Below are positions 15,764-25,135 of a stretch of DNA of 64,000 bases, piece by piece. The first letter of the stretch is position 1, and each line of letters starts with the position of its first letter. The position numbers and the translations under genes were made by a program. The DNA is from Leptospira venezuelensis (lineage in GTDB: Bacteria; Spirochaetota; Leptospiria; Leptospirales; Leptospiraceae), in assembly GCF_002150035.1 (NCBI RefSeq), contig NZ_NETS01000010.1, forward strand, positions 868,001 through 932,000. The letters run 5' to 3'. The notes below the pieces were generated by a model. That model was not told where the DNA came from and searched no databases. It saw only the letters and a program-made list of their open reading frames with translations.

Positions 15764-16026
15764 ATGCGAATCATAATTTTTTCAATTCTTTTCTCTCTCG
15801 TTACTGAAATCCATTCCCAGGCTAATAATTGTTTCATTGAGGAAGGTAATAAAATCTGCATAAGGAAAATTGCATGGTAGATACGAGTATTTTGATGATG
15901 AAGGTTTACAAATTTTAAAGGCATCGTTAGAGATTTGGAAAGACCCAAATATAAAATGGAACAAGTGGATATATTGATATAACTTATAATGATATTTTTC
16001 GCAGGCCCGGGAAATATCCTAAATAG
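15764..16026 (+). pseudogene. Frameshifted remnant of a small exported protein
   Basis: A gene-like start remains: GAGGAG (15753-15758) five bases before ATG 15764, then a signal peptide MRIIIFSILFSLVTEIHSQA. The frame stops at TAG 15878. Plausible protein then continues in the next frame (GRYEYFDDEGLQILKASLEI) to TGA 15975, and again in the third frame (GYIDITYNDIFRRPGKYPK) to TAG 16024. Two successive +1 shifts reconnect an ORF of roughly 87 residues. The intact protein would have been a small secreted one of unknown family. Sequencing error is an alternative, but two shifts within 100 bases favour decay. Confidence 0.55.
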
Positions 16027-16155
16027 GTAAACTAGCATATTTGGATTCTCTTGCTATTTAGCGGTCTAATTCGAGAAATTCCTTCCAAATCGATTTTCTG
16101 AGAGATTCTGTAAAAATCTGTGACCGATGTGTCAAAATTTTTCGTATAATAGAAT

Positions 16156-16653
16156 ATGGGGCTTTCGTTCAGACATTTAGTTTATTTTATATTATTTGTA
16201 TTCTCTTTCATAATGAGTTCGAATTGTGAAGGCGATCTATACGAAATCCAAGATCCTTCTTTGGGGATGGTAAAAGATGCGGCCTATTATGTTGAGGCAC
16301 ACAGATTAGCAGACACTCATAATTTGAGGATTTTTGCTGAGCCATCTGAGCATAATGTATATGCTCATTTTAATTTGAAAGTTTCTCCTGCACTTTTTCT
16401 GAAACAAGGTTGGAAGAATGGAAGCCTTGTCGATGAAAGTTTTTGGAAAGAAGAGCTATCTTGGGATATTCTTCATTTCGGATTGGAAGCTCCGATAGAT
16501 TTAACGGATGCTAAAGTTTATATTAGAGAAGATCGGTCCAGAAATTTTTCAGGTAATATCGAGGTACTTGTTCTCACAGGAAATGAAGGTTATCTGGTTT
16601 GCAGGCCATTTTCTTCAGATTCTAAATCCTATTTAAGCAATTTTATTTTTTAG
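16156..16653 (+). CDS. Hypothetical lipoprotein
   Basis: 165 residues. The N-terminus, LSFRHLVYFILFVFSFIMSSNC, is a signal peptide with Cys24 in a possible lipobox (MSSNC). The mature part is mixed alpha/beta with no recognised family; motifs such as DAAYYVEAHRLADTHNLRIF give no clue. It ends inside the 3' end of the convergent exported-protein gene, overlapping it by 11 bases. Confidence 0.5.
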   Translation: MGLSFRHLVYFILFVFSFIMSSNCEGDLYEIQDPSLGMVKDAAYYVEAHRLADTHNLRIFAEPSEHNVYAHFNLKVSPALFLKQGWKNGSLVDESFWKEELSWDILHFGLEAPIDLTDAKVYIREDRSRNFSGNIEVLVLTGNEGYLVCRPFSSDSKSYLSNFIF

Positions 16654-17434
16654 GTCTTTCTTGAGAACCTGCGGGTTCCCGAAAATTTATCTCGAATAGA
16701 TCGTAATGTGATTCTCTTACACCGGTTACGTAGGCAACAGAGACACCTAGATAATATTTGCCAGAATACTTCATAGCTTTCCAAGCGAATTCTGCCATTT
16801 CTTCTGAGGTGATTGAAAATGGATGTATTCTTCCTCTAGACTCGTCCATATAAAGGCCTTCGTAAGTTCCTACCATCGTTCCTTTGTATTCTAAACTTAC
16901 GATCCTTCCCGTTACGGAAAAGTTTCTTTTTCCACCCGTCTTGTTAGTTACCATCTTTTCGATCGGATGAGAAGTATCATGAGCTTGCACCCATACTGTA
17001 ATCCTTCCGCTTGGATCTTTTACAGGGGTGCTATGAGGTATTATGTTTTCTTGATATTGTGCGTTGATTACTTCTATGCTGCTAGAAAGTGCAATCGGTT
17101 GGATCCGATGAATATTGAATTGGATCACTATTGTTTGATTCAGATTTTTCATCAGAAAATTTACTACATCTGCGTTTTCGGGACGAACGCTGACATTCGC
17201 TTTTTTACGCATAGGCATGTAACATTCGTCTCTGGTCTCATCACATTCTTCTGCCGGATCAAATGTTAAGACTTCTATCACGCCTTCATAGGATTCGTAT
17301 ACGATCCCGCGGCTCTCGAATTGGGTTAGTTTAGCAACTGTCCAGCCTTCAGAATAGGTTCCCAGGGCAAACACAGGGGTTTGGGACAATAATACCGAAA
17401 TATAGAAGAAGACGGAATATTTTCTGAGGATCAT
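16643..17434 (-). CDS. Hypothetical periplasmic protein
   Basis: 263 residues with a signal peptide (YSVFFYISVLLSQTPVFA). The mature N-terminus, GTYSEGWTVAKLTQFESRGIVYESYEGVIEV, resembles a short beta motif (SEGxRxGxLxxFSxKGxxxKTxEGEL) seen in several uncharacterised bacterial and phage proteins. The rest is beta-rich without a recognised domain. ATG 17434 starts the signal peptide. A 532-base non-coding region lies upstream. Confidence 0.6.
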   Translation of the reverse strand: MILRKYSVFFYISVLLSQTPVFALGTYSEGWTVAKLTQFESRGIVYESYEGVIEVLTFDPAEECDETRDECYMPMRKKANVSVRPENADVVNFLMKNLNQTIVIQFNIHRIQPIALSSSIEVINAQYQENIIPHSTPVKDPSGRITVWVQAHDTSHPIEKMVTNKTGGKRNFSVTGRIVSLEYKGTMVGTYEGLYMDESRGRIHPFSITSEEMAEFAWKAMKYSGKYYLGVSVAYVTGVRESHYDLFEINFREPAGSQERPKK

Positions 17435-17966
17435 AAATCTCTATTGGACGATGTTTTCGGTCTCTTACTACCTATCGGCATTCTTAGATTCTCTGATCTA
17501 AGTATTTTCCATTTATAAGCCGATCTAGTGCAAAATATTAAAAATTTTTCTTTCTAAATTATCACAATCTGGTTTCAAAACTACCATTATAAACGGTTTT
17601 TGGAGAGAAGTTTCTGTCTTAGAGATAAATTTCCTAGAGATCATTAAGTGTTTTGATTAAAGGATCTTTTCATTAAATGATTCTTATTTCCTCGATTACG
17701 TTATCCGTCACACTTTTCATTTTTATCCAATTTGAGGTATGGTTTCTTTTGGCAAATCATCGGATGAAATAATAATCTCGCGTATACTAAGTCTTTCTTA
17801 TAAAAAAAATCGGTAAAACAAGTCCAGTTGCGTATTTTTGAGAATTTTTTGGGAACTTTTGTCTGAGTTGTATACAATTTTGGCTAACGTAGGAAGAAGG
17901 CATTCCTTCCCATCTTGGGTTTGGTGCTTATTAAAATTGGAAATAGAGAGGTCGAAAAGTTCCGAT
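17435..17966. other. 532-base divergent intergenic region
   Basis: AT-rich, no convincing ORF. It should contain the promoters for the exported protein (minus) and the metzincin lipoprotein (plus). Two short symmetric elements are visible: CTTAGAT/ATCTAAG with a six-base loop at 17483-17502, and TTGTATACAA at 17868-17877. Neither has a known regulator. The open frame running back from the lipoprotein to 17838 shows no protein-like character. Confidence 0.5.
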
Positions 17967-20855
17967 ATGAAACGGTCTGCGACATTTTTTCTCAAGAGTA
18001 TCCTAACTCTTGCTATTCTTTTCTCCTTCGTAAATTGTCCGAAGGGTGGAGGAAAGGGACCTTTGCTTTTACCGCCAGGTGAAACTGCAGAGGCTCCTAC
18101 TCCAGATCCTACCATTCGAGTTTATAGGGGAAGTGGTACGGTAACTTCTGTTTCAGATAGTTCTACCGAAAATTTAGGAAGTGTAAAAATTACGGAAAGT
18201 AGTACTGCCCGCGTTTTTACGATTCAAAATAATGGTGAGTTAGCTTTAAATCTAACAAGCACACCTGTAATTGCAAAAACAGGCGCGGAAGCAGCACAAT
18301 TTACAGTAGATCAGTCAGGTACCGATAACGTTTTGGATCCTGGAGAAACTACTGAGTTCACCGTGACTTTTTCTCCATCTGGATCAACAGGCACTAAATC
18401 GGCTCAGTTGCAAATAGCATCTAACGATCCGAATACTCCTATATTTATTTTGAACTTGAGTGGAACTGCAAATCCTGCACCTGCTCCTGATATCCAAATT
18501 AAAAGAGGATCAACTACTTTTACGAGTGGATCTAGCGTTCATACTTTCACAAGTGTTCAAGAGAATACGAGTGGAACTGCAGTATCTTTTACGATCAATA
18601 ATATCGGAGATGCTACTTTAAATTTAAGTACGATTACTTTAACAGGAGCGAATTCAAACCAGTATAGCTTGGATGTAAGCGGAACAAGCAGCGCTGTTGC
18701 AGCTTCCGGATCTACAACATTCTCAGTTACATTCTCTCCTAGTTCTACTGGAACAAAAACTGCTACGATTACTATCCCAAGTGATGATGCTGGAACTCCA
18801 AATTATACTTTTGGTCTTTCCGGAACTGCAACTCCAACACCTGTTCCTGAAATGAATGTTCAGAGAGTTACAGGTTCTGTAAATATCGCCGATGGAAGTG
18901 GAACTTTCGATTTTGGAAGCCAAGTGGAAAACGTCGCCGGTTCTGCAGTTCAATTTAGGATCCAGAATTTAGGAACTGCTTCTTTAAGCTTATCCGGAAC
19001 TCCGATCGTGGAAATCACTGGTACGAATTCAGATCAGTTTGAAGTAACCGTTCAGCCTAGCACAACAAGCGTAGCTAGTTCTGGAACTACAACTTTCTCT
19101 GTTAGGTTTGTTCCTACTTCTACCGGTGCAAAAACTGGGTCGATCTCGATTGCGAATAATGACTCTGATGAGAATCCTTATAATTTCACTATCACAGGTA
19201 CTGGAACTCCAACACCTGCTCCTGAGATTAATTTAAAACAAGCCTCTACAAGTATTGCAAGTTCTGGAACTTATTCAGGAATTTCTGATACAAGGATTGG
19301 ATCTACAAGTGCGACTACAACGTTCACAGTGGAGAACACTGGAACTGCAACCTTAAACCTGAGCGGAAGCCCTCGTGTGGTTGTGGGAGGAACGGATTCT
19401 TCTCTGTTCTCTGTGGTTTCTCAACCTTCTGCTACTGTTGCGGCGAGTGGAACTTCCACTTTCACGGTTACATTCTCCCCTACTTCTACCGGAACAAAAA
19501 CTGCGACTCTTACGATCGCAAATAATGATTCGGATGAAAATAGTTATGTGATCAATTTGTCCGCGAATGGAATCGAACCAATTGCTCCTTGCTTCGATAT
19601 CAATACTCAATCGGTTACATCCAACCTGAATAGTATTGCGAACTACGGTGGAAGTGGACAGACATTGTATTATTCGAGTACGATACCGATTACCATCGGA
19701 CCATCTTTCCCTGCGGCGATTTATTATATCAATCAACCGCATAGCTTGACTTCTACATTGTTCGGAATGTTCAGCGGTATTTATGATTCTGCTCAGACCG
19801 GTCTTTATGAGACTAGAGATGGAGTTGGGCTCACAAATTTCTCTGGATTGTTACCGTACGGAACGACTGGTTCTCAATTCTTGAATTTATTGGGCGGAAC
19901 TAATTCCATAACAATCAATCCGAACATTTCTCAAACCTATCGTTTCGATATTAACTCGCCGGTTAGCTTTAGTGCAACTAATGCGAGCTACTCGATTATC
20001 AGAGGCTGTCATCCAAGATTGACAGAAGAGAGAATATTCGTTACTACTACAGGCTCGAACAGTTCCAGTGGTTTGTCAAAGGTTTGGACTTACAGAAAGA
20101 AACTGAATATTAGGTTTATATTTGTTCAAGGTTCTTATCCGACTTACACGGTTGCTGGTTTGCAAGATGCGGTTGATAGAATTACTAGCATCTATTCTCA
20201 AGATTCTGTGAAAATAGACGTTCAATTCTCAGCTACAAGCGTATCAGCTTCCGAATTCTTGGATCTTACCGATTTCGAAGATGAAACCGGAACTCTCGCA
20301 AGTTCTTTAACTAAGTTGTATACTACAACAGGGTCAGCGCAAAGTGCAAGTTCCTTGAATATCTTCCTAACTTCGGATACTTCTAATTCGAATTATGCGG
20401 GATTATTAGGAATGGCTGCAGGAATTCCAGGTGTTCCAGGAATAGTTGCTACGAAGAAGGCGGGAATGATCGTGTTGATCGAGCCTCATAGAACTTCTGG
20501 ATCAGCTGCATCTGCCCTAAGCACAACTGATCAACAATTCTTGGGAGATACGATCGCTCACGAAGCCGGTCACTTCTTAGGACTTTTCCACACGAACGAA
20601 AGAGGGGGAGCAAGCTCCACGTTGAGCATGTTCGGTCTGAATGCAAGAGATGCATTGATCGAAACTCCTTACTGTTTGAGTTCTCAGGATGTTAACACTG
20701 ACGGATTCGTATCTATCTCAGAATGTTCTGGAACTGGATTCACCAATTCTGGGGCCTTAAACCTAATGTTCTGGGCCGGAGACGGTGTAACTTCTCAAAC
20801 CCAACTTACTGGCGAGCAAGGTTGGATTCTTAGAAGTAACCCGTTGGCATATTAA
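17967..20855 (+). CDS. Lipoprotein with four ASH/choice-of-anchor-D repeats and a C-terminal metzincin-type protease domain
   Basis: 962 residues from ATG 17967, which begins a signal peptide (LKSILTLAILFSFVNC) with lipobox Cys25; the longer frame from 17838 lacks signal character. Four repeats of about 115-120 residues follow (18105-19570), each with a VxNxGxxxLxLS core, a TFxVxFxPxSxGxKxAxxxIxxND segment and a PTPAPEI-type linker, typical of ASH/choice-of-anchor-D domains. The C-terminal domain has the zinc site H865-E-A-G-H869-F-L-G-L-F-H875 and a Met-turn candidate at Met934 (NLMFW), the metzincin pattern; it may be M43-like. A surface-anchored secreted protease is inferred. The next gene starts 11 bases after the stop. 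Confidence 0.8.
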   Translation: MKRSATFFLKSILTLAILFSFVNCPKGGGKGPLLLPPGETAEAPTPDPTIRVYRGSGTVTSVSDSSTENLGSVKITESSTARVFTIQNNGELALNLTSTPVIAKTGAEAAQFTVDQSGTDNVLDPGETTEFTVTFSPSGSTGTKSAQLQIASNDPNTPIFILNLSGTANPAPAPDIQIKRGSTTFTSGSSVHTFTSVQENTSGTAVSFTINNIGDATLNLSTITLTGANSNQYSLDVSGTSSAVAASGSTTFSVTFSPSSTGTKTATITIPSDDAGTPNYTFGLSGTATPTPVPEMNVQRVTGSVNIADGSGTFDFGSQVENVAGSAVQFRIQNLGTASLSLSGTPIVEITGTNSDQFEVTVQPSTTSVASSGTTTFSVRFVPTSTGAKTGSISIANNDSDENPYNFTITGTGTPTPAPEINLKQASTSIASSGTYSGISDTRIGSTSATTTFTVENTGTATLNLSGSPRVVVGGTDSSLFSVVSQPSATVAASGTSTFTVTFSPTSTGTKTATLTIANNDSDENSYVINLSANGIEPIAPCFDINTQSVTSNLNSIANYGGSGQTLYYSSTIPITIGPSFPAAIYYINQPHSLTSTLFGMFSGIYDSAQTGLYETRDGVGLTNFSGLLPYGTTGSQFLNLLGGTNSITINPNISQTYRFDINSPVSFSATNASYSIIRGCHPRLTEERIFVTTTGSNSSSGLSKVWTYRKKLNIRFIFVQGSYPTYTVAGLQDAVDRITSIYSQDSVKIDVQFSATSVSASEFLDLTDFEDETGTLASSLTKLYTTTGSAQSASSLNIFLTSDTSNSNYAGLLGMAAGIPGVPGIVATKKAGMIVLIEPHRTSGSAASALSTTDQQFLGDTIAHEAGHFLGLFHTNERGGASSTLSMFGLNARDALIETPYCLSSQDVNTDGFVSISECSGTGFTNSGALNLMFWAGDGVTSQTQLTGEQGWILRSNPLAY
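18105..19570 (+). repeat. Four tandem ASH-type protein repeats encoded in the metzincin lipoprotein
   Basis: The four units begin near 18105, 18487, 18844 and 19219. Units 1 to 4 share the text GTxTPxPxPEI at junctions and TFSVTFSPxSTGTKTATIT inside. DNA copies are diverged, so this is an old protein-level repeat, not a recent DNA expansion. Confidence 0.75.
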
Positions 20856-20866
20856 TGGAGTCGAAA

Positions 20867-21409
20867 ATGAATATTAAGAAAACATTACTTATTCTCTTGC
20901 TGGCAGCGTTTACGCTGCCGGTGGCTGCTCAGTCGATTGATCCTTCGATCTATTCTAAAGTGAAATCGGATCTTACTATTAGCAGGCATAAATCTAAGGC
21001 GGAGTTTAAAACTTCTCTGGAAAGGATTGTTTCGGATCCAATTCCATATTTGAAAGCGATTACAGAAGATCCTTCGATTAGGATTTACGTGAAAGAAAAA
21101 GCTATTGCTCTTCTGGAGTATTATCCTACGGAAGAATCTGAATCGATTTTAAAGAGTAAGATAGAAGATGGAAGCCTACATAAGTCTTTACGAAATTTAT
21201 CTGTAAGAAGTTACTCTTCTGCATTCTACGGAAAAGATCCACAGAAAGCAGAGATCTTTTTAGGGACTTTCAAGAACGATAAATCTATTGGTAAGGCTGT
21301 AGATTCTTCTTTGCAAGAAGCTAGGTATTCTGCTTTCAAAAAGAAAACTCCTCCGTCCAAAGAGGATTTCGAAAAATTTAGACGGAATAAACCTTTCGAA
21401 AAAAAATAA
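20867..21409 (+). CDS. Small exported helical protein, possibly HEAT-like
   Basis: 180 residues from ATG 20867, chosen because GGAG (20857-20860) lies six bases upstream; an ATG at 20855 overlaps the previous stop codon. The signal peptide is KTLLILLLAAFTLPVAAQ. The mature part is helical and charged, with VKEKAIALLEYYPTEESESILKSKIEDG suggesting HEAT-like helix pairs. It is closely linked to the metzincin gene and is followed by a terminator, so the two form a unit. It might be a chaperone or partner of the protease; there is no direct evidence. Confidence 0.65.
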   Translation: MNIKKTLLILLLAAFTLPVAAQSIDPSIYSKVKSDLTISRHKSKAEFKTSLERIVSDPIPYLKAITEDPSIRIYVKEKAIALLEYYPTEESESILKSKIEDGSLHKSLRNLSVRSYSSAFYGKDPQKAEIFLGTFKNDKSIGKAVDSSLQEARYSAFKKKTPPSKEDFEKFRRNKPFEKK

Positions 21410-21431
21410 GCTTAGCAAGTTGCAAAGTTTT

Positions 21432-21470
21432 AAAAGGCCGCAGGGTTAAGTGCTCTGCGGCTTTTTATTT
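21432..21470 (+). terminator. Intrinsic terminator after the metzincin unit
   Basis: GCCGCAG (21437-21443) and CTGCGGC (21455-21461) form the stem, followed by TTTTTATTT. It closes the two-gene unit before the next ASH-repeat lipoprotein. Confidence 0.85.
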
Positions 21471-21691
21471 GGAGTCATAAACAGCCTTATTTTTCTCTTT
21501 TAAGTTCCCGTTTTTCACTATTTTTTGGAATTATTCTGCCAATTCTTCCTGATCTTAGGATCATATTTTTCTGGACGTACCTTTCCAAACATTTGGCAAT
21601 AGAATGGGAGAAGTGTAGTCTTCGTTTGTTTATAATATCATAACTTATATTGGATTCCTTGTAGGAATTCCAACAAAGTAAGGATCTGAGA

Positions 21692-23203
21692 TTGAGTTCA
21701 GCATATTATCGTTTTATTTTATGTGTTTTAGTGGGGTTCCTTCCTCAATTGAATTGTGGAGGAGGGGGCGGTGGAATGACATTATTTCCATTCTCTTCTT
21801 CGCCTTCCGGTATCAAGGGTTTACATATTTCCGATTCGGCAGGTAATAGATATTCTTCCGGTTCAACACTTTCCCTAGGTTCCGTTTTGATTAGTTCTTC
21901 TTCCTCGAATACTTTGAAGATTGAGAATAATGGAAATTTTACAGTTACACTCACCGGAAACCCAGATGCAGTTTCTAAAAGTGGGATCCATTCTTCTCAA
22001 TACGTAATCGATTCCCAGCCTTCAAGCACAAGTCTTGCAGATGGAGATTCGACCACTTTTCAGATCAGTTTCCAGCCTAGTACTGCAGGTGTAAAGTCCG
22101 CCTACTTGATAATCAATTCTGACGATCCGAATATCGGTACTTATATTCTTTACTTAAAAGGAACTGGGACAGAAGCGCCTGCACCTTCTATTCAAGTTTC
22201 GGAAGGCAGTTTTAATTTTATCCCGAATGCACAAACGAACTTCTACGCACCTTCTGGAGAAACCTCTTCCAAAGTAATTTTAGTTAAAAACATTGGAGAT
22301 CAAGATTTAGTAATTTCTAATATTTCCTTAAGCGGGGCAGATGCGGTTCGGTTTAGTCAAACTGGCTCAGCTGTTACAATCTCTCCTAAAAAAACTTATA
22401 CATTTACAATTTCGTTTAACCCTGATTCTGTTTCTACATTTTCAGCATCAATCTCGATCGATAGTAATGATCCGAATATTGCCAGTTATTCGATTGGTCT
22501 TTCTGGAGTAGGAACTTCTGGAAGTGTACCGCAAATTTCAGTAATGTATTCGGATAATAATAATATTTCTAGAGATATTACAAGTGGCACTGGGTTTTCT
22601 TATTCTTTTGGAAGTGTTTTTCCTGGGGCAGTATCTTCTAGTAAAACAGTCACTATTCGTAATTTAGGGAAATCTAATTTAGATCTTTCGGGCACTCCTG
22701 TGGCTTTAAGTGGGGCAGATCCAGGGGAATTTATTATAACTCAACCTTCTGTTACGAGTCTTTCTCCAAATTCTTCTGCTACATTCGTGATTAAGTTCAG
22801 TCCAACGAATCTGGGTTCCAAGTCTGCGACTATTACATTGAGCACTACTAATGGTAAAGGAGGAGGGTCCTCTAGTTCTGTTCTTGGTGTTTCTGGAGCA
22901 GGCGGAAAAAGGGATATTATTGTGACCTGGGCACATTCTAAAGAACGGGCAGTTCATATGGCTTCGGGTGCTTACAGGGTTTGTTATAATAAAGGTTCCG
23001 ATTTTAGTGCGGAAGGTGGATCTGTAATCTGTGATCCTGACGTAGTGTATGCTGGAGACCCGTATACCGCGAATTATAAAACGATCACAGTAAGTTCCTC
23101 GGGGACTTGGTTTATCCGAGTAAAATCCTTTTCTCAATTTAACGCTACTGGCTCAGTATTTTCTAAACCGATCCAGGCAAAAGTAAGTTCTCCAGGATAT
23201 TAA
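21692..23203 (+). CDS. ASH/choice-of-anchor-D repeat lipoprotein
   Basis: 503 residues. The start is TTG 21692, with AAGGA about nine bases upstream. The signal peptide FILCVLVGFLPQLNC ends in a lipobox Cys, followed by a flexible Gly run. Three beta-sandwich repeats follow, with cores such as LKIENNGNFTVTLTG, SKVILVKNIGDQDLVIS and KTVTIRNLGKSNLDLSG, the same family as the repeats in the metzincin lipoprotein. The last 100 residues (KRDIIVTWAHSKERAVHMA...) look like a fibronectin-type III domain. There is no enzymatic motif. The subtilase gene begins 10 bases after its stop, so the protein may anchor or present the protease at the surface. Confidence 0.75.
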   Translation: MSSAYYRFILCVLVGFLPQLNCGGGGGGMTLFPFSSSPSGIKGLHISDSAGNRYSSGSTLSLGSVLISSSSSNTLKIENNGNFTVTLTGNPDAVSKSGIHSSQYVIDSQPSSTSLADGDSTTFQISFQPSTAGVKSAYLIINSDDPNIGTYILYLKGTGTEAPAPSIQVSEGSFNFIPNAQTNFYAPSGETSSKVILVKNIGDQDLVISNISLSGADAVRFSQTGSAVTISPKKTYTFTISFNPDSVSTFSASISIDSNDPNIASYSIGLSGVGTSGSVPQISVMYSDNNNISRDITSGTGFSYSFGSVFPGAVSSSKTVTIRNLGKSNLDLSGTPVALSGADPGEFIITQPSVTSLSPNSSATFVIKFSPTNLGSKSATITLSTTNGKGGGSSSSVLGVSGAGGKRDIIVTWAHSKERAVHMASGAYRVCYNKGSDFSAEGGSVICDPDVVYAGDPYTANYKTITVSSSGTWFIRVKSFSQFNATGSVFSKPIQAKVSSPGY

Positions 23204-23212
23204 GGAATTATA

Positions 23213-25135
23213 ATGAAAAATAAAATATTAATTTTTCTAGCGGTTTTCTTTCTCGCATCAATTGGTTATTTATTTGCAGAGAAGGAAGATGATTCCGTCC
23301 CAATCATCTCTAGATTATTCAGGCCGATTTCCGATGTTAGTAATAAGAATAATACAAAAAAAGATGAGAAGAAACCATTTAGATCCTCTCAATTAATTGT
23401 AAAATTTAGAGAAAGGGCAGGAGATTCGGTTAAATCTTATGCGGTAGATAGTTTCCAAGGAAAAGTTGTAAACAACTTAGATGAGAGCGGAATCTCTCAA
23501 GTGGAACTTAGAGAAGGCCAATCTGTAGAAGAAGCAATTTCGGAATATTCTGCTCATCCTGATATAGAATATGTTCAGCCAAATTATATTTATCATGCGA
23601 GTGTTGCTCCAACCGACACACTTTATAGTCAATTATGGGGATTGAACAATACAGGCCAAACAATCGCTACTGCTACTTATGCTCCTACTAGCGCTCCTAC
23701 AAACAATCCAGGAACCAGTGGCGACGACATGAGAATGGAAAGCGCTTGGGCTATCACAACAGATTGTTCTAATACTATTGTAGCGGTTGTTGATTCTGGA
23801 GTGAATTATAATCATCAAGATTTAAATGATAATATGTGGAGTTCCAATTCTTGCGTTTCAGATAAGGGAGAGTCCCTCGGAACTTGCACAAATGGTTGGG
23901 ATTATGTAGATAAGGATTCGAATCCTATGGATTTGAATGGTCATGGCACTCATGTCGCTGGCACAATTGGAGCTGAAGCCGATGGAACAGGTGTAGTCGG
24001 AGTTTGCTGGGTCGCGAAAATTATGGCGGTCCGAGTTTTAGATCAATCTGGTTCCGGAGATACAGCTACGATTATTAAAGGAATCAATTTTGCCGTAAAG
24101 AATGGAGCGAAGGTTTTAAATTTGAGTCTGGGCGGTCCAAGTTATGATGCTGCTATGCGTTCTGCTATGGCAAGTGCAGGTAGTAAATATGATGCTTTAT
24201 TCGTTGTCGCTGCCGGAAATGAAAGTAGCAATTTGAGCGTTAAGAATTCGTATCCTTGCGAATATGGAGACGCGAATATTCTTTGCGTAGCTGCCTTAGA
24301 TCAGAAATTCCAATTAGCTAGCTTCTCCAACTTTGATACTTCCAAAACGAACGTGGATATCGGTGCTCCAGGGACGAATATCAGAAGTTCATGGGCCGGT
24401 TTAGAAGCTACTTCTACTGTACCATTTACAAGTTGGCTCACTAGCGGCGGAAGCGGAACAAGTTGGGTTGCTACTACTTGTTTCACTATTCCAGTATTAT
24501 TATTAGCGACTAGTTGCAATTCTGCATTTAGCGGAATTGGGGCGGGGTATGCTACGTATTCTTATTCGCAAGCAGATGTAGCGTTTCCGATCAGCGCGGC
24601 CGCTGATGCAGTAACAGCTGTTATGAGTCTATACTTAGATACAGAAGCAGGTTATGATGGTTTCAATATTTATGCGAATGGAAATTCTTCTCTATACTCC
24701 AATTCGAATATTATTTCTACTCTTTCTGGAGAAACGAATGGAAAGTTAATTTCGAATTTAGAAATTTCTGCACCTAAGTGTGTAGGGTCAACGAATTGTT
24801 ATATTGGGCTTGAATTCATTTCAGATCAAACCGTGAATCGTGCTGGGGTTGCTTTTACAACATTTAGAATAAATACATTGGATGTAGGAACAACCAATCA
24901 ATACAATACCATCAACGGGACATCAATGGCAACTCCACATGTAACTGGATTGGCTGCTTTATTGAGGTCTTATAATCCTAAGTTCACATATAAAGATACG
25001 ATTACTGCGATAATAGCAGGCGGAACTACTGTAAGTAATTTGCAATCCATTACAAAATCTGGAAAGGCTGCGAATGCAAATGGAGCAATGCGTAATTTGG
25101 AAGCTCCTGTGGATCTAAGTGTCGATGTTCCTTAG
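23213..25135 (+). CDS. Exported subtilisin-like serine protease (S8) with an insertion before the catalytic serine
   Basis: 640 residues with signal peptide (ILIFLAVFFLASIGYLFA), an I9/fervidolysin-like propeptide (about 58-130, ending DIEYVQPNYIYHA) and an S8 domain. The triad is Asp194 (VAVVDSGVNYNHQDL), His244 (NGHGTHVAGTIG) and Ser571 (NGTSMATPHVTG), with oxyanion Asn336 (AAGNES). Between the VDIGAPGTNI segment and the serine lie about 180 residues, where most subtilases have 10-30; this insertion is rich in beta-strand and Ser/Asn and includes paired cysteines. The gene follows the ASH lipoprotein by 10 bases, and its last 11 bases overlap a small gene resembling a free propeptide. Probably secreted or surface-attached. 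Confidence 0.88.
   Translation: MKNKILIFLAVFFLASIGYLFAEKEDDSVPIISRLFRPISDVSNKNNTKKDEKKPFRSSQLIVKFRERAGDSVKSYAVDSFQGKVVNNLDESGISQVELREGQSVEEAISEYSAHPDIEYVQPNYIYHASVAPTDTLYSQLWGLNNTGQTIATATYAPTSAPTNNPGTSGDDMRMESAWAITTDCSNTIVAVVDSGVNYNHQDLNDNMWSSNSCVSDKGESLGTCTNGWDYVDKDSNPMDLNGHGTHVAGTIGAEADGTGVVGVCWVAKIMAVRVLDQSGSGDTATIIKGINFAVKNGAKVLNLSLGGPSYDAAMRSAMASAGSKYDALFVVAAGNESSNLSVKNSYPCEYGDANILCVAALDQKFQLASFSNFDTSKTNVDIGAPGTNIRSSWAGLEATSTVPFTSWLTSGGSGTSWVATTCFTIPVLLLATSCNSAFSGIGAGYATYSYSQADVAFPISAAADAVTAVMSLYLDTEAGYDGFNIYANGNSSLYSNSNIISTLSGETNGKLISNLEISAPKCVGSTNCYIGLEFISDQTVNRAGVAFTTFRINTLDVGTTNQYNTINGTSMATPHVTGLAALLRSYNPKFTYKDTITAIIAGGTTVSNLQSITKSGKAANANGAMRNLEAPVDLSVDVP

Noticed and set aside
17868..17877. 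TTGTATACAA as a LexA-like box.
   Set aside because: It is a 10-base A/T-rich palindrome that does not fit the spacing I know for LexA sites in spirochaetes, and no SOS gene is adjacent.
17838..17966. Upstream extension of the metzincin lipoprotein.
   Set aside because: It would bury the signal peptide 43 residues into the protein; the lipobox demands the start at 17967.
18105..19570. Possible recent tandem DNA duplication or satellite.
   Set aside because: Units are similar as protein but diverged as DNA, consistent with an old domain repeat.
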